64,000 nt of DNA from an uncultured Acidobacteriia bacterium (GCA_903851195.1 CAINNJ010000050.1:1-64000), one strand, 5' to 3'; counted from the stretch's first letter, positions 41,517-50,992 are shown. Numbers and translations: made by a program. Notes: generated by a model from the letters alone, not told the origin.

Positions 41517-43360
41517 AGCTCGCGCTGTTGCTGCTTCCCGCGATCGCGCTGCAGGCGCAGACGGACTGGCCCATGTTCGGCCACGATCCCGGCAGCACGC
41601 GCTACTCGCCTCTCCGGCAAATCAACACCGGCAACGTTGCAAAACTGAAGCCGGCGTGGACCTTCGACACGGAAGCCGGCGGACGAGGACCGCGCGCCCG
41701 CCGCTCCGAAACCATTCCGCTGGTCATTGGCGGCGTGATGTACTTATCCACGGCTTACAACCGCGTGCTCGCCCTGGAGCCGGAAACCGGAAAGAAGCTT
41801 TGGGAATATGAAAGCGCGCATACGCCAGCGCTGCGCGGCATCGCGCACTGGGCCGGCACGAAGGACTTGCCGCCACAGATCGTCTTCGGCACGGCGGATG
41901 GCTATCTCATTTCCCTGAATGCGAACACGGGCAAGCCTGTGCCGGGCTTCGGAGAGGAAGGCATCGTCAACCTGAAGCAGGGCGTGGCGGACAACTTTCC
42001 CAATGCCCGGCTCAGCATGACCTCGCCGCCCACCATCTATAAAGATCTCGCCATCACCGGTTCTGCCACCGGTGAAATGCCGGCGCGTTCCGCGTCGGGC
42101 GATATCCGCGCCTGGGACATGCATACCGGCAAGCTGGCCTGGACCTTCCACACCGTGCCCCGGCCGGGCGAAGCGAATCACGAGGTCTGGAAGGACGGCG
42201 AGTGGGAAAATCGCTCCGGCGTGAACTCCTGGGGGCTCTCCACCATCGACACCGAGCGCGGCCTGATCTTTCTGCCCGTCGGAACTCCCAATGCCGATTT
42301 CTACGGCGGAGATCGTGCGGGCAGCAATCTCTACGGATCCTCTCTCGTCGCTCTGGATGCCGCAACCGGTAAGCTGAAGTGGTTCTTCCAGACCACGCAC
42401 CACGACAACTGGGATTACGATCTGACCGCCGCGCCCGTGCTGATTACGGTGAAGCGAGGAGGCAAGTCCATCCCGGCCGTGGCGCAGAGCACGAAACAGG
42501 GCTATCTGTTTATCCTCGATCGCGTGACGGGCAAGCCGATTTATGAGGTGAAAGAAACTCCGGTGGCGAACGACAATCCGCTGCCCGGAGATTCCAACTG
42601 GCCCACGCAGCCGATTCCTGTAAAGCCGCCGGCGCTCGCCCGCACCACCTTCAAGCCGGAAGAGATCGCGACGGTGACTCCCGAACACGAAAAATACTGC
42701 CGCGATCTGCTGGCGCGCGAGGGCGGGGCGCTCACCGGCGGACCGTTCGCGCAGTACGGCCCGAAACTCCGCGTAATCTTTCCCAGTTGGACCGGCGGAA
42801 ATAACTGGGGCGGGGCATCGTACGACCCGCAACTCGGCTACATGTTCGTCAATACCAAGAGCCTCGCGAATTTCAACAAGATGGTGCCGAGTGCGGACGG
42901 TAAGAGCTTTGTGCGCGTAGGCCCCGACGATCCGCCGCTCAACATGGGCGATTACTTCTGGGACGGCACGAAGCGCTGGCCGTGTCAGCAACCGCCGTGG
43001 GGCGAACTGAGCGCCGTCAATGTGAATACGGGCGACATCGCCTGGCGCGTGCCGCTGGGCTCGTTCGAGGAACTGGATCGACTTGGCGTGCCGAAAACAG
43101 GCGTGCCCACCACGAACGGCGGCTCCATCGTGACGGCTGGCGGGCTGGTGTTTATCGGTGCGACCATCGACGGAAAATTCCGGGCCTTCGATTCGAAGAC
43201 GGGCAGGGAACTGTGGGTTGTGGATCACCATGCGGACGCCAACACCATCCCGATTACGTATCAGGGCAAAGACGGTAAACAATACGTGGCGATCTTTGCG
43301 GCCGGCGGCGAGCACAAGGAAGTGGTGGCCGGACGTCTTTTCGTATATGCTCTACCGTGA
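41513..43360 (+). CDS. PQQ-dependent dehydrogenase (quinoprotein), secreted
   Basis: 615 residues from the ATG at 41513, overlapping the lactonase stop by ATGA. Short signal peptide (LALLLLPAIALQAQ). Motifs of the glucose/quinate dehydrogenase-like soluble class: WPMFGHDPGSTRYSPLRQIN, TFHTVPRPGEANHEVWKDGE, WGLSTIDTERGLIFLPVGTP, GSNLYGSSLVALDAATGKLK and the C-terminal GKDGKQYVAIFAAGG. It lacks haem and the membrane helices of Gcd. It oxidises a polyol or aldose to a lactone or ketone in the periplasm; the cytochrome encoded next accepts electrons. A longer frame from 41057 is a shadow. Confidence 0.88.
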   Translation: MKLALLLLPAIALQAQTDWPMFGHDPGSTRYSPLRQINTGNVAKLKPAWTFDTEAGGRGPRARRSETIPLVIGGVMYLSTAYNRVLALEPETGKKLWEYESAHTPALRGIAHWAGTKDLPPQIVFGTADGYLISLNANTGKPVPGFGEEGIVNLKQGVADNFPNARLSMTSPPTIYKDLAITGSATGEMPARSASGDIRAWDMHTGKLAWTFHTVPRPGEANHEVWKDGEWENRSGVNSWGLSTIDTERGLIFLPVGTPNADFYGGDRAGSNLYGSSLVALDAATGKLKWFFQTTHHDNWDYDLTAAPVLITVKRGGKSIPAVAQSTKQGYLFILDRVTGKPIYEVKETPVANDNPLPGDSNWPTQPIPVKPPALARTTFKPEEIATVTPEHEKYCRDLLAREGGALTGGPFAQYGPKLRVIFPSWTGGNNWGGASYDPQLGYMFVNTKSLANFNKMVPSADGKSFVRVGPDDPPLNMGDYFWDGTKRWPCQQPPWGELSAVNVNTGDIAWRVPLGSFEELDRLGVPKTGVPTTNGGSIVTAGGLVFIGATIDGKFRAFDSKTGRELWVVDHHADANTIPITYQGKDGKQYVAIFAAGGEHKEVVAGRLFVYALP

Positions 43361-43367
43361 GGAAATC

Positions 43368-43676
43368 ATGCGACGGTTTGTGTGGATCGCGATCCTGGTG
43401 GCCGCGGCATTGCAGGCTCAGCAGGGCGGTCAGGCGACGCTTCCGGATGGACCGGGCAAGGCGGTATTCGAAAAGGCCTGCACCGGTTGCCACGGTCTGG
43501 AAAATGTGGTGCGGGTCCGCATGACGAAGGAACGCTGGGGCACCGTGGTGGATGACATGGTGTCGCGCGGCGCCAGCGCGACGGATGCGGAGATCGACCA
43601 GATCATCGCGTACCTGGCCGCGAATTTCGGCCCTCCGAAGCCGAAGCAACTGGCAAAGGAATCCCGGAAGCCCTGA
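43368..43676 (+). CDS. Small secreted monohaem cytochrome c
   Basis: 102 residues, ATG at 43368 with GAGGAAA upstream. Signal peptide 1-~18, single haem site CTGCH (38-42), and a distal-helix pattern SRGASATDAEIDQIIAYLAA. Class I-like, resembling the small cytochromes that follow quinoprotein dehydrogenases (NVVRVRMTKERWGTVVDDMV is common to these). It is the probable electron acceptor of the enzyme encoded 7 bases upstream. Confidence 0.88.
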   Translation: MRRFVWIAILVAAALQAQQGGQATLPDGPGKAVFEKACTGCHGLENVVRVRMTKERWGTVVDDMVSRGASATDAEIDQIIAYLAANFGPPKPKQLAKESRKP

Positions 43677-43693
43677 AGCCGCTGAGTGTCTGT

Positions 43694-45379
43694 TTGCTGA
43701 TTTCGCTGGCGGGATGCGCGCGACAGCACGAGCAGCGCGCCGCTCAATACGTGGACACCGCCGGCTGCGCCACCTGTCATCGCGAGATTGTGGAAGCCTA
43801 CCGCAAGACAGGCATGGGAAGATCGTTCACGCGCGCGGCGGCGGTGGAGGGCAGGTTCTTTCACCAGTCTTCCGGCCGCTATTACGAAATGAATGGCGGT
43901 AGCATGAGCCGTCATCAGACCGGTTTCGATGGCAAACCGGTGAACCGTCTGGAGCGGAGCATCGACTACGTCATCGGTTCCGGGAATCACGCCAGGACTT
44001 TCCTGCATCGCAATGCGGACGGCACGCTGCATGAACTTCCGGTAAGCTGGTACAGCGAAAAAGGCGGATCCTTCGAAATGAGCCCCGGCTATGACAAGCC
44101 CGATCATGACGACTTCCGCCGCCTGATTCCCGAAGACTGCCTGTTCTGTCACAACGCCTATCCACGCCAGGACAATCCGCTGCCGGAAGGCATCGATTGC
44201 CAGCGCTGCCACGGCCCGGCCAGCGATCACAAGGCTCTGGTGAATCCCGCCAAACTGAGCCGTGAGCGGCAGATGGATGTGTGCGAGCAGTGCCACCTGG
44301 AAGCCACCAGCGCGCCCCTCCCCGCGGTGGTGCGCAGGCCGGAACGCGCGCCGTTTTCGTTCCGCCCCGGCGAAGATCTGACGGACTACGCACTGTACTT
44401 CGACACCGACCTCGGCGATCGCTTCGAAGTGGCGCATCAGGCCTATCGGCTCCGCAAATCCGCCTGCTTTCTGAAGAGCGGCATGACGTGCACCACCTGT
44501 CACGATCCGCATCGGGAACAGACCGCGGAGCACTTTGTAGCCGTGTGCAAAACCTGCCACGCGACGGCGCACAAAGCATCTGAAAATTGTCTCGAATGCC
44601 ACATGTGGCGCCGGCGCACGGACGACGTGCCGCACGTCGTCCTGACCGACCACTACATCCAGCGCCGGAAGCCCGCTGTCTTCGTCGCGGCGAAATTCGG
44701 AGCGCGCGTTCCCTACGCGGGAAAGCCCGGCAAGCCGGAAGCGCTCTACTATCAGACCGGCATGGATGAATCGAAGGCGGGCGACCAACCGGCGGCGATT
44801 CGCGCGTTCGAAGAGGCCATCCGGCACAACGATAATGTCGGTCCTTCCAGACGGGAACTGGCCGCGTCGTTGTTGCTGACCGGGAATCTGACACGAGCCG
44901 TGGAAGAGGGCGAAAAATTGCCGAACGATTCGCTGGCCCTGACCAACCTCGGTAACGCCTATTTGCAGTTGGGGCGCCTCGAAGACGCCCGCCGGGTTCT
45001 CGAAAAAGCCGCGCCGGAGCAGCCCGCTGCGGCGAATCTGCTGGGCCTGACTCTGTTGCGGGCGGGCGACACGCCCGGCGCTGAAAAAGCCTTTCGCGAC
45101 GCGCTCAATCAGCAGCCGGATCTTGCCGAAGCCAACAACAATCTGGGCAACCTCCTGGCGGCCCGCCATGACTACGCCGAAGCCGCGTGGTACTTCGGCA
45201 AAGCCATCGAATCGAATCCGAACTATGTGGACGCGAGGCACAGTTACGGACTGGTGCTGGCGCTCACACGGAACTTCGCCAAAGCGCGCCTGCAACTGGA
45301 AGAAGCCCTGCGGCTCGCGCCAAACTCCGCGGAGATTCGCGGCGATCTGGACGACGTGCGGAGGAGCCTTCACAAATGA
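43694..45379 (+). CDS. Multihaem (seven CxxCH) cytochrome c lipoprotein with C-terminal TPR repeats
   Basis: 561 residues. The start is uncertain: codons upstream (a CTG at 43673) would give a longer signal; the visible N-terminus has a lipobox (ISLAGC). Seven haem sites: CATCH, CLFCH, CQRCH, CEQCH, CTTCH, CKTCH and CLECH, in the order expected of nitrite-reductase-like (NrfA-related) multihaem cytochromes, with additional distal His. From ~350 to the end are four or five TPR units (NLGNAYLQLGRLEDARRVLE; NNNLGNLLAARHDYAEAAWY). It may accept electrons from the PQQ system or reduce a substrate. It overlaps the epimerase gene by ATGA. Confidence 0.85.
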   Translation: MLISLAGCARQHEQRAAQYVDTAGCATCHREIVEAYRKTGMGRSFTRAAAVEGRFFHQSSGRYYEMNGGSMSRHQTGFDGKPVNRLERSIDYVIGSGNHARTFLHRNADGTLHELPVSWYSEKGGSFEMSPGYDKPDHDDFRRLIPEDCLFCHNAYPRQDNPLPEGIDCQRCHGPASDHKALVNPAKLSRERQMDVCEQCHLEATSAPLPAVVRRPERAPFSFRPGEDLTDYALYFDTDLGDRFEVAHQAYRLRKSACFLKSGMTCTTCHDPHREQTAEHFVAVCKTCHATAHKASENCLECHMWRRRTDDVPHVVLTDHYIQRRKPAVFVAAKFGARVPYAGKPGKPEALYYQTGMDESKAGDQPAAIRAFEEAIRHNDNVGPSRRELAASLLLTGNLTRAVEEGEKLPNDSLALTNLGNAYLQLGRLEDARRVLEKAAPEQPAAANLLGLTLLRAGDTPGAEKAFRDALNQQPDLAEANNNLGNLLAARHDYAEAAWYFGKAIESNPNYVDARHSYGLVLALTRNFAKARLQLEEALRLAPNSAEIRGDLDDVRRSLHK

Positions 45380-46335
45380 ACGTAGCAGTCATCGGCGGAT
45401 CCGGCCATATCGGTTCGTACCTCACACCGGCATTGGTGGAGGCAGGGTTCGACACCATCTGCGTCAGCCGTTCTCAGCGCCGGCCCTACGTGGACCACGC
45501 GGCCTGGAGCCAGGTGCGGCATGAGACGCTGGACCGCGCCCAGCCTGACTTCGACCAGCGTATTGCGGAGATCGGCGCCGATGCCGTCATCGATCTGACC
45601 TGCTATACCCCGGAAGCCGCTGTCAGTCTGGTGCAGGCGCTGCAGGGGAACGCCACGCGTCTGCTGCACTGCGGCACCATCTGGATCCACGGCGTTCCGA
45701 CCGAGGTGCCCGTCAGGGAAGAGCAGTCGCGCAACACCTTCGGCGATTACGGGCTGCGCAAGGCGGCCATCGAAGAGTATCTGCTGGGCCAGACCGATGT
45801 GCCGGTCACCATCCTGCATCCGGGCCACCTGGTGGGCGAGGGCTGGATCCCGCTGAATCCCGCGGCGAACTTTAATCCGCGGGTGTTCGCGGACCTGGCT
45901 TCCGGGCGAACCGTTACGCTGCCGAATCTGGGCCGAGAAACCGTACATCACGTGCATGCCGCGGATGTCGCGCAGTGCTTCGTGCGCGCTCTGCAGCACT
46001 GGCCCCAGGCCGCGGGACAAAGCTTTCACGTGGTCTCTCCCGCGGCGCTCACGCTGATTGGTTATGCGGAAACCGTGGCGTCCTGGTACGGACAGCAGGC
46101 CCGTCTGGAATTTCGGCCCTGGGAAGAATGGCGTGCCGGCGTGACGGAAAAGGAGGCACGCACAACGTGGGATCACATCTCCCGATCGCCCAACTGCAGC
46201 ATCGAAAAGGCCCGGCGGCTTCTCGGTTACGAGCCGCGCTACAGTTCGCTGGACGCCGTGCGGGAAGCACTCTTCTCGCCCCTTTTCCCGCACGAATTGA
46301 CCGCCGGATCTCAGAACCCAGCCCGTCCGCGATGA
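45376..46335 (+). CDS. NAD-dependent epimerase/dehydratase (extended SDR)
   Basis: 319 residues. Rossmann motif VIGGSGHIGSYL at residues 5-16, catalytic YxxxK as DYGLRKAAIE (~130), a Ser/Thr in the TRLLHCGTIWIHG strand, and a sugar-nucleotide-like C-terminal lobe (HHVHAADVAQCF). It probably epimerises or oxidises a sugar or cyclitol. It overlaps the multihaem gene by ATGA, so it is translated from the same message. Confidence 0.85.
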   Translation: MNVAVIGGSGHIGSYLTPALVEAGFDTICVSRSQRRPYVDHAAWSQVRHETLDRAQPDFDQRIAEIGADAVIDLTCYTPEAAVSLVQALQGNATRLLHCGTIWIHGVPTEVPVREEQSRNTFGDYGLRKAAIEEYLLGQTDVPVTILHPGHLVGEGWIPLNPAANFNPRVFADLASGRTVTLPNLGRETVHHVHAADVAQCFVRALQHWPQAAGQSFHVVSPAALTLIGYAETVASWYGQQARLEFRPWEEWRAGVTEKEARTTWDHISRSPNCSIEKARRLLGYEPRYSSLDAVREALFSPLFPHELTAGSQNPARPR

Positions 46336-46390
46336 AGCGGCAATCAAGCGGTTGATTCGGCCTGACGGGGCTGGTAGAATCCAGGCTGCA

Positions 46391-47287
46391 ATGAAATTTG
46401 CGCATTACGCAACGCCCACCAGGCGTGAATTCGCCCGGGTTCTTGGCCTTGGCGCCATGGTTGCCGGAACTGCCTGCGCAGCCGCGGAAACGTTGAAAAT
46501 CGGCCACACCGGCATCACCTGGGGCAACGATACCGAGAGCGCCATCCGCGATGTCGCGAACCTCGGCTACTACGGCTTTGAAACCTTTGGCAACGTCCTG
46601 GAAGCCTGGGAAGAAAAGGGTGGTCTGCGCCGCGTGCTGGATGAGCACAAACTCCCTCTTGTCTCCGGCTACTGCACCATGGATCTGCTGGACGCGACGA
46701 AGCGCAAAGACGAACTTGCAAAGATGCGCAAGTGGGGCGACCTGATTAAGAAGAATGGCGGCCACGTCACGGTGTTAGGCCCCAACGGCGTGCCCCGCGC
46801 AACTTACGATTTCAAAGCGAACAAAGCGAATATCGTCACGTCTCTCAACGAATGTTCGAAGATGCTGACGGATATGGGCATTGTTCCCGCGCTGCACCAG
46901 CACACCGGCACCTGCATCGAAACGCGGGACGAAGTCTATGCCGTGCTGGATGCGGTGGATTCGCGTTACGTGAAATTTGGCCCCGATATCGGTCAGTTGC
47001 AGAAAGGCGGCGTGGATCCGGTCCAGGTGGTGAAAGACTATCTGCCGCTGGTTCGCCACCTGCATCTGAAAGATTACAGCGGCGGCGATGCGTATCTGGG
47101 TTACTGTCCGGTGGGCCAGGGCAAAGTGGATATTCCGGCCATTCTCGCCCTGGTCAAAAAAGCGGACATGCAGGGCATGGTGATGGTGGAACTCGACCCC
47201 TCCCGGAACATGCCGGAAAAGGCGGGCGAAACGGCCGCCATCGCGAAAAAATATCTCGAAAAGCTGGGCTACGGATTCCGTGCTTAG
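46391..47287 (+). CDS. Tat-exported sugar phosphate isomerase/epimerase-like TIM-barrel protein
   Basis: 298 residues from the ATG at 46391. The N-terminus has a twin-arginine signal (TRREFARVLGLGAMVAGTA), so a folded, probably metal-loaded enzyme is exported. The xylose-isomerase-like barrel has GYYGFETFGN, VPALHQHTGTCIETRDE, KFGPDIGQLQKGG, VRHLHLKDYSG and MVMVELDPS, supplying the usual Glu, Asp, His and Glu metal ligands. Members act as keto-sugar epimerases or myo-inosose-type dehydratases. Combined with PQQ oxidation, epimerisation or dehydration of a periplasmic keto-product is plausible. Confidence 0.85.
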   Translation: MKFAHYATPTRREFARVLGLGAMVAGTACAAAETLKIGHTGITWGNDTESAIRDVANLGYYGFETFGNVLEAWEEKGGLRRVLDEHKLPLVSGYCTMDLLDATKRKDELAKMRKWGDLIKKNGGHVTVLGPNGVPRATYDFKANKANIVTSLNECSKMLTDMGIVPALHQHTGTCIETRDEVYAVLDAVDSRYVKFGPDIGQLQKGGVDPVQVVKDYLPLVRHLHLKDYSGGDAYLGYCPVGQGKVDIPAILALVKKADMQGMVMVELDPSRNMPEKAGETAAIAKKYLEKLGYGFRA

Positions 47288-47325
47288 CTGTTTGCAGGAA
47301 CTCTCCGATCGGAAAGACTATCATC

Positions 47326-48594
47326 ATGGCAAAGAAAACAACGGTTGCGATCGCGCATTCGGACGAGGATATCGGTAAGCCGGCGGACTGCACCAGAGCG
47401 CAGCTGGATCTGGTGAAGCGGATGATCAAAGACATCGCCGATCAAACGATGGGCGGTATGCCGAACATTGTCAAACGGGGCGACAAGGTTCTGATCAAGA
47501 TCAACACCGTGATCCCGGTGCCGGCGAACGAAGGCTTTACCACCGATCCGCGCATGCTGGAAGCGCTGATTGAACTCGTGCAGGAGCAGAATCCCGCGCA
47601 GGTGCTCATCGGCGAACGCTGCGCGATGGGCGGCGACACGCGAAAGGCGATGGAAGTCTGCGGGATTGAGGCCGTGGCGCAGCGCACCGGCGCCGAGTTG
47701 TGCCCGTTCGACAACGTGCCGTTCGACATGTATAAAATCGACCGGCCCATCAGCTTCAACGAATTTCCCGTACCGCGCCCGGTGCGCGATGCCGATGTTT
47801 ATATCGGCCTTCCGAAGATGAAGGTGCACGTACACACCACATTCACCGGCGCGCTGAAACTGCAGTTCGGCAACCTTCCCGATTACGACTGGATGGTGCG
47901 CTGCCATCGCGACGATATCCATCAGAAAATCTGCAACCTGACGCGCGCGGCCAATCCGAAATGGTTCCTGATGGACTCGCTTTATGCCTGCCAGGGCAAC
48001 GGTCCCTTCAGCGCCTATCGCGACGATCTGATCAAAGATTTCAACACCATCTGCGGCGGTCCGGATGGCGTGGCCGTCGATACCATTTGTGAAGCTCTGA
48101 TGGATTGGGATTATCCCGGCACCAACGTGCCATCCACCGTGCTGGGAGCGGCCGAGGGTCTCGGCACCAATAAGATGAGCGAGATTGAACTCACGGGCGC
48201 GCCGCTCGATCAGGTGAAGCGGCGTTTCCGGCGCCAGAGCACCGTGTTGCAGGGGCCGTTCCCGAACGTGAACGTGGTCATGGGATCCACCTGCGAGGCC
48301 GGCTGTAAGGCGATCGTCCGGATGCAGCTCGATCAGGCGCTCGAAGACGGCACGCTGGCGAAACTCACCCGCCCGCTGCATATCTTCACCGGCCTGCAGT
48401 TTGAGGAAATCAAGCCGGTGGATGGCGACGTGATCCTGGTGGGCGATTGCGCCAAGCCCCTGCAGGAACGCTTCCCCGATGCGAAATACTGGGGCAGTTG
48501 CGATGAATTCGCGAACTGCACGCCCATCTGGGCAAACATCCCGGAACGCTCCATCTCCACGTACATCCGGCAGCTGGCGGAACTCTCGCGGTGA
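47326..48594 (+). CDS. DUF362-domain protein
   Basis: 422 residues from the ATG at 47326. The DUF362 signature is clear: IVKRGDKVLIKINTV, VLIGERCAMGG, and YIGLPKMKVHVHTTFTGALK followed by LQFGN. The C-terminal half has several Cys (STCEAGCKAIVR, SCDEFANCTPIW), without a ferredoxin CxxCxxC pattern. The molecular function of the family is unknown. No signal peptide, so cytoplasmic. It is 38 bases after the TIM-barrel gene and overlaps the transketolase start by one base. Confidence 0.82.
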   Translation: MAKKTTVAIAHSDEDIGKPADCTRAQLDLVKRMIKDIADQTMGGMPNIVKRGDKVLIKINTVIPVPANEGFTTDPRMLEALIELVQEQNPAQVLIGERCAMGGDTRKAMEVCGIEAVAQRTGAELCPFDNVPFDMYKIDRPISFNEFPVPRPVRDADVYIGLPKMKVHVHTTFTGALKLQFGNLPDYDWMVRCHRDDIHQKICNLTRAANPKWFLMDSLYACQGNGPFSAYRDDLIKDFNTICGGPDGVAVDTICEALMDWDYPGTNVPSTVLGAAEGLGTNKMSEIELTGAPLDQVKRRFRRQSTVLQGPFPNVNVVMGSTCEAGCKAIVRMQLDQALEDGTLAKLTRPLHIFTGLQFEEIKPVDGDVILVGDCAKPLQERFPDAKYWGSCDEFANCTPIWANIPERSISTYIRQLAELSR

Positions 48595-50609
48595 TGGCAA
48601 AACCCGGCGCGCTGCGGCGCGGCATCCTGAAACTGCTCGAAATCAAAGATTCCGAAATCCGGATTCTCACGCTGGAGCAGTGCCGCGATGCGGCGGACAA
48701 AGGTCTGCACGCGGGGGGCGCGTTTTCCGCCACCATCCCGCTGGTTGCGCTGTTCTACGGCGGCTTCATCGATCCCGATATTGCGGACCCCACGCGTCCC
48801 GGTCAGGACATGTTCGTGCTCAGCAAAGGGCATGCCGTGGCGGCGCTGGCGTCCATCTACGCGGATATCGGCTATTTTGATCGCTCCCTGCTGCGCAACT
48901 CCCGCTCGTGGTCGAGCATTCTGAACGGTCATCCGGGGCCCGTGCTGCCGGGTATCCAGATTGCCACCGGGCCGATGGGCCAAGGCTTGTCCGTGGCGCA
49001 GGGGTTCGCCCTGGCGGGCCGCAACAGTCCGAAGTTCGATTCCTACACGGTGACCGGCGACGGAGAACTGCAGGAAGGCACCATCTGGGAAGCCGTCATG
49101 TTCGCCGCCCAGAAGCACCTTGACAACCTGTGTGTCCTGGTGGACCAGAATAACGGGCAACTGGATATCGCCTCTCGCATGGTGTTTCCCATGCCGTGCC
49201 TCGAAGACGTGTTCACGGCTTTCGGCTGGCGCGTGCATAGTGTGGACGCCACCCAATACGACGGCGTGTACGCGGCGCTCGAAGAGTTCCGATACGGGCC
49301 GCGCAACGGCCAGCCGACCGCCATCATCTGTCATGGCCAGAAGGGTTTCGGCGCTTGCTCGGATTTCCTGAATAAGCACAAGGTGGTGATCGCGGACGGG
49401 CTGATGGAACAGGAACTCGCCATGCAGCGCCTGCGTCGCGAAGCCCGCTTGGCCGATTTCGAACGCTATCGGGAAAAAGTGGATACCGATACGCGCGCGG
49501 AACTCGACGCGCTAGCTCAGACAATGGGCCGTGAGAATCCGGCGGTTACCGCTCGCGTGCCTCGCCGCTGCAAAGCGATCCGCTACGATCCCGCCGCGCT
49601 GCCGAAGATCGATCCGAAGAAAGAGTACGCGTCTTCCGATATCGTCACCGCCGCCATGAAGGTCTTCGCGCGCGACACGCGCGTGGTCTCCATCGATGCG
49701 GACCTCGCGACCACCAGCGGCCTCGAAGCGGGTGTGGCGGCGGTGGATCAACAGCGCGCGCTGAACGCCGGCGTCGCCGAAGCCAACATGATGAGCATGG
49801 GCGAGGCTTTCGCGGCACTGGGGCACAACACCTGGGTCAGCACCTTCTGCCCGTTTTTCAACTGGCAGGTGCTGCGGCGAATCGCCGTGGGCCATCAGGA
49901 ACGTCTGGAGGCCATGGAGGCTCCCGGCGGCTGGCTGAATGAAGGACACGGCCTGGATCTCACTTTCCTCGCCACCGGGCCGGACTTCGAGACCCGCACC
50001 AACGGCGCTACCCACATGGGCAATGACGACATCACGATGTTCGATGGCGTCGGCCACCTGAAGATTGTCAACGTCAGTTGCCCGCGGCAGTTGCTGGCCG
50101 TGATGCAGTGGATCATGGCGGGTAATCGCGGTCTGGTGTACGTGCGCGTCATGCGGACGGCCTCCGCGGTTCTTTACGGCGAAGATCTCACGTTCGAATT
50201 CGGCAAATCCTGGGAACTACGCGGAAGCCCGGATGACGTTGCGGTAATCGTCACCAGCGGCCGCGCCGTTCACGAAGCCCTGGCCGCTGCGGAGCACTGC
50301 GCGGCGCATGGCGTGCCGGTCGGCGTGATCGATATGCCGTCGGTAGACGAAACGGCCCTGTTGAGGTTCGCCGAATCCGGCAAGCTGGTCGTTTTCGCCG
50401 AGCAGAATAACGGCTTCCTCTGGCAAAACTTCGCCCGAACGCTCCTCCGCCACCGCCGCGCGCCGGGCCCGACTCTGGCGCTGAACACTCTGACGTCGGA
50501 TGGCAAACCGCAGTACATCCATTCCGGACTCTATGAGGAACTGCTGGACGCCTTCCAACTGGCCCCGGCGCAAATTGCAGCAGCGGTAATGAAAGGGGTG
50601 AACGCATGA
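48594..50609 (+). CDS. Transketolase-family enzyme, single-chain
   Basis: 671 residues, ATG at 48594 (or GTG at 48591). All three domains are in one chain: an N-terminal thiamine diphosphate domain (SKGHAV ~80; TGPMGQGLSVAQGFALAG; GDGELQEGTIWEA followed by QNN ~150-180), a central pyrimidine domain (DADLATTSG, AEANMMSMGEAFAALG, FCPFF) and the C-terminal domain (VAVIVTSGRAVHEALAAAEH). It transfers a two-carbon unit between sugar phosphates in the cytoplasm. It diverges from housekeeping TktA and lies in the catabolic run, suggesting a dedicated acceptor or a sulfo- or deoxy-sugar substrate. Follows the DUF362 gene without gap. Confidence 0.88.
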   Translation: MAKPGALRRGILKLLEIKDSEIRILTLEQCRDAADKGLHAGGAFSATIPLVALFYGGFIDPDIADPTRPGQDMFVLSKGHAVAALASIYADIGYFDRSLLRNSRSWSSILNGHPGPVLPGIQIATGPMGQGLSVAQGFALAGRNSPKFDSYTVTGDGELQEGTIWEAVMFAAQKHLDNLCVLVDQNNGQLDIASRMVFPMPCLEDVFTAFGWRVHSVDATQYDGVYAALEEFRYGPRNGQPTAIICHGQKGFGACSDFLNKHKVVIADGLMEQELAMQRLRREARLADFERYREKVDTDTRAELDALAQTMGRENPAVTARVPRRCKAIRYDPAALPKIDPKKEYASSDIVTAAMKVFARDTRVVSIDADLATTSGLEAGVAAVDQQRALNAGVAEANMMSMGEAFAALGHNTWVSTFCPFFNWQVLRRIAVGHQERLEAMEAPGGWLNEGHGLDLTFLATGPDFETRTNGATHMGNDDITMFDGVGHLKIVNVSCPRQLLAVMQWIMAGNRGLVYVRVMRTASAVLYGEDLTFEFGKSWELRGSPDDVAVIVTSGRAVHEALAAAEHCAAHGVPVGVIDMPSVDETALLRFAESGKLVVFAEQNNGFLWQNFARTLLRHRRAPGPTLALNTLTSDGKPQYIHSGLYEELLDAFQLAPAQIAAAVMKGVNA

Positions 50610-50992
50610 GCGTGCCGGTGATTCATGAAAGCGAGGCTGAAGGTCTGGACCTGCCGGGGCGCAATTTGCGCTGGCTGGTGAACGCGGACCTGCTCGGATC
50701 GAAACACCTTTCCATGTGTGTGATCACGGTGGAACCGGGTCAGACCGTGCGTCCCGCGCACTCGCATCCCAACGGCGAAGAGGTGATCTATATCGTCACC
50801 GGATCCGGCCGGGTGCTGGTGAACGGCGAAGTGTCGGCGGTGCGGGCCGGCTCGGCGGTCCTGTTTCCGCAGGGCCAGATCCACATGCTGCAGAACAGCG
50901 GCGACGTGCAGATGAAAGTCGCCTGCTTCTTCGCGCCGGCGACCGATCTGGACAACTACAAGTTTTTCGAAGGCGTGGAGTTTCCGTCGTAG
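50606..50992 (+). CDS. Single-domain cupin protein
   Basis: 128 residues, overlapping the transketolase stop by ATGA. Cupin motif 1 is intact (RPAHSHPNGEEVIYIVTGSG, with His-x-His and Glu metal ligands) and motif 2 reads LFPQGQIHMLQNSGD. Such proteins isomerise, epimerise or lyse sugar acids, or bind small molecules. It is the last gene of the run that starts with the receptor at 36,942; the next gene is convergent. Confidence 0.88.
   Translation: MSVPVIHESEAEGLDLPGRNLRWLVNADLLGSKHLSMCVITVEPGQTVRPAHSHPNGEEVIYIVTGSGRVLVNGEVSAVRAGSAVLFPQGQIHMLQNSGDVQMKVACFFAPATDLDNYKFFEGVEFPS

Noticed and set aside
43430-45373. A 647-residue frame antisense to the multihaem cytochrome
   Set aside because: It mirrors a gene with seven haem motifs; no recognisable motifs of its own.
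46852-47325. N-terminal extension of the DUF362 protein
   Set aside because: Overlaps the TIM-barrel gene in another frame and has no DUF362 features before 47326.
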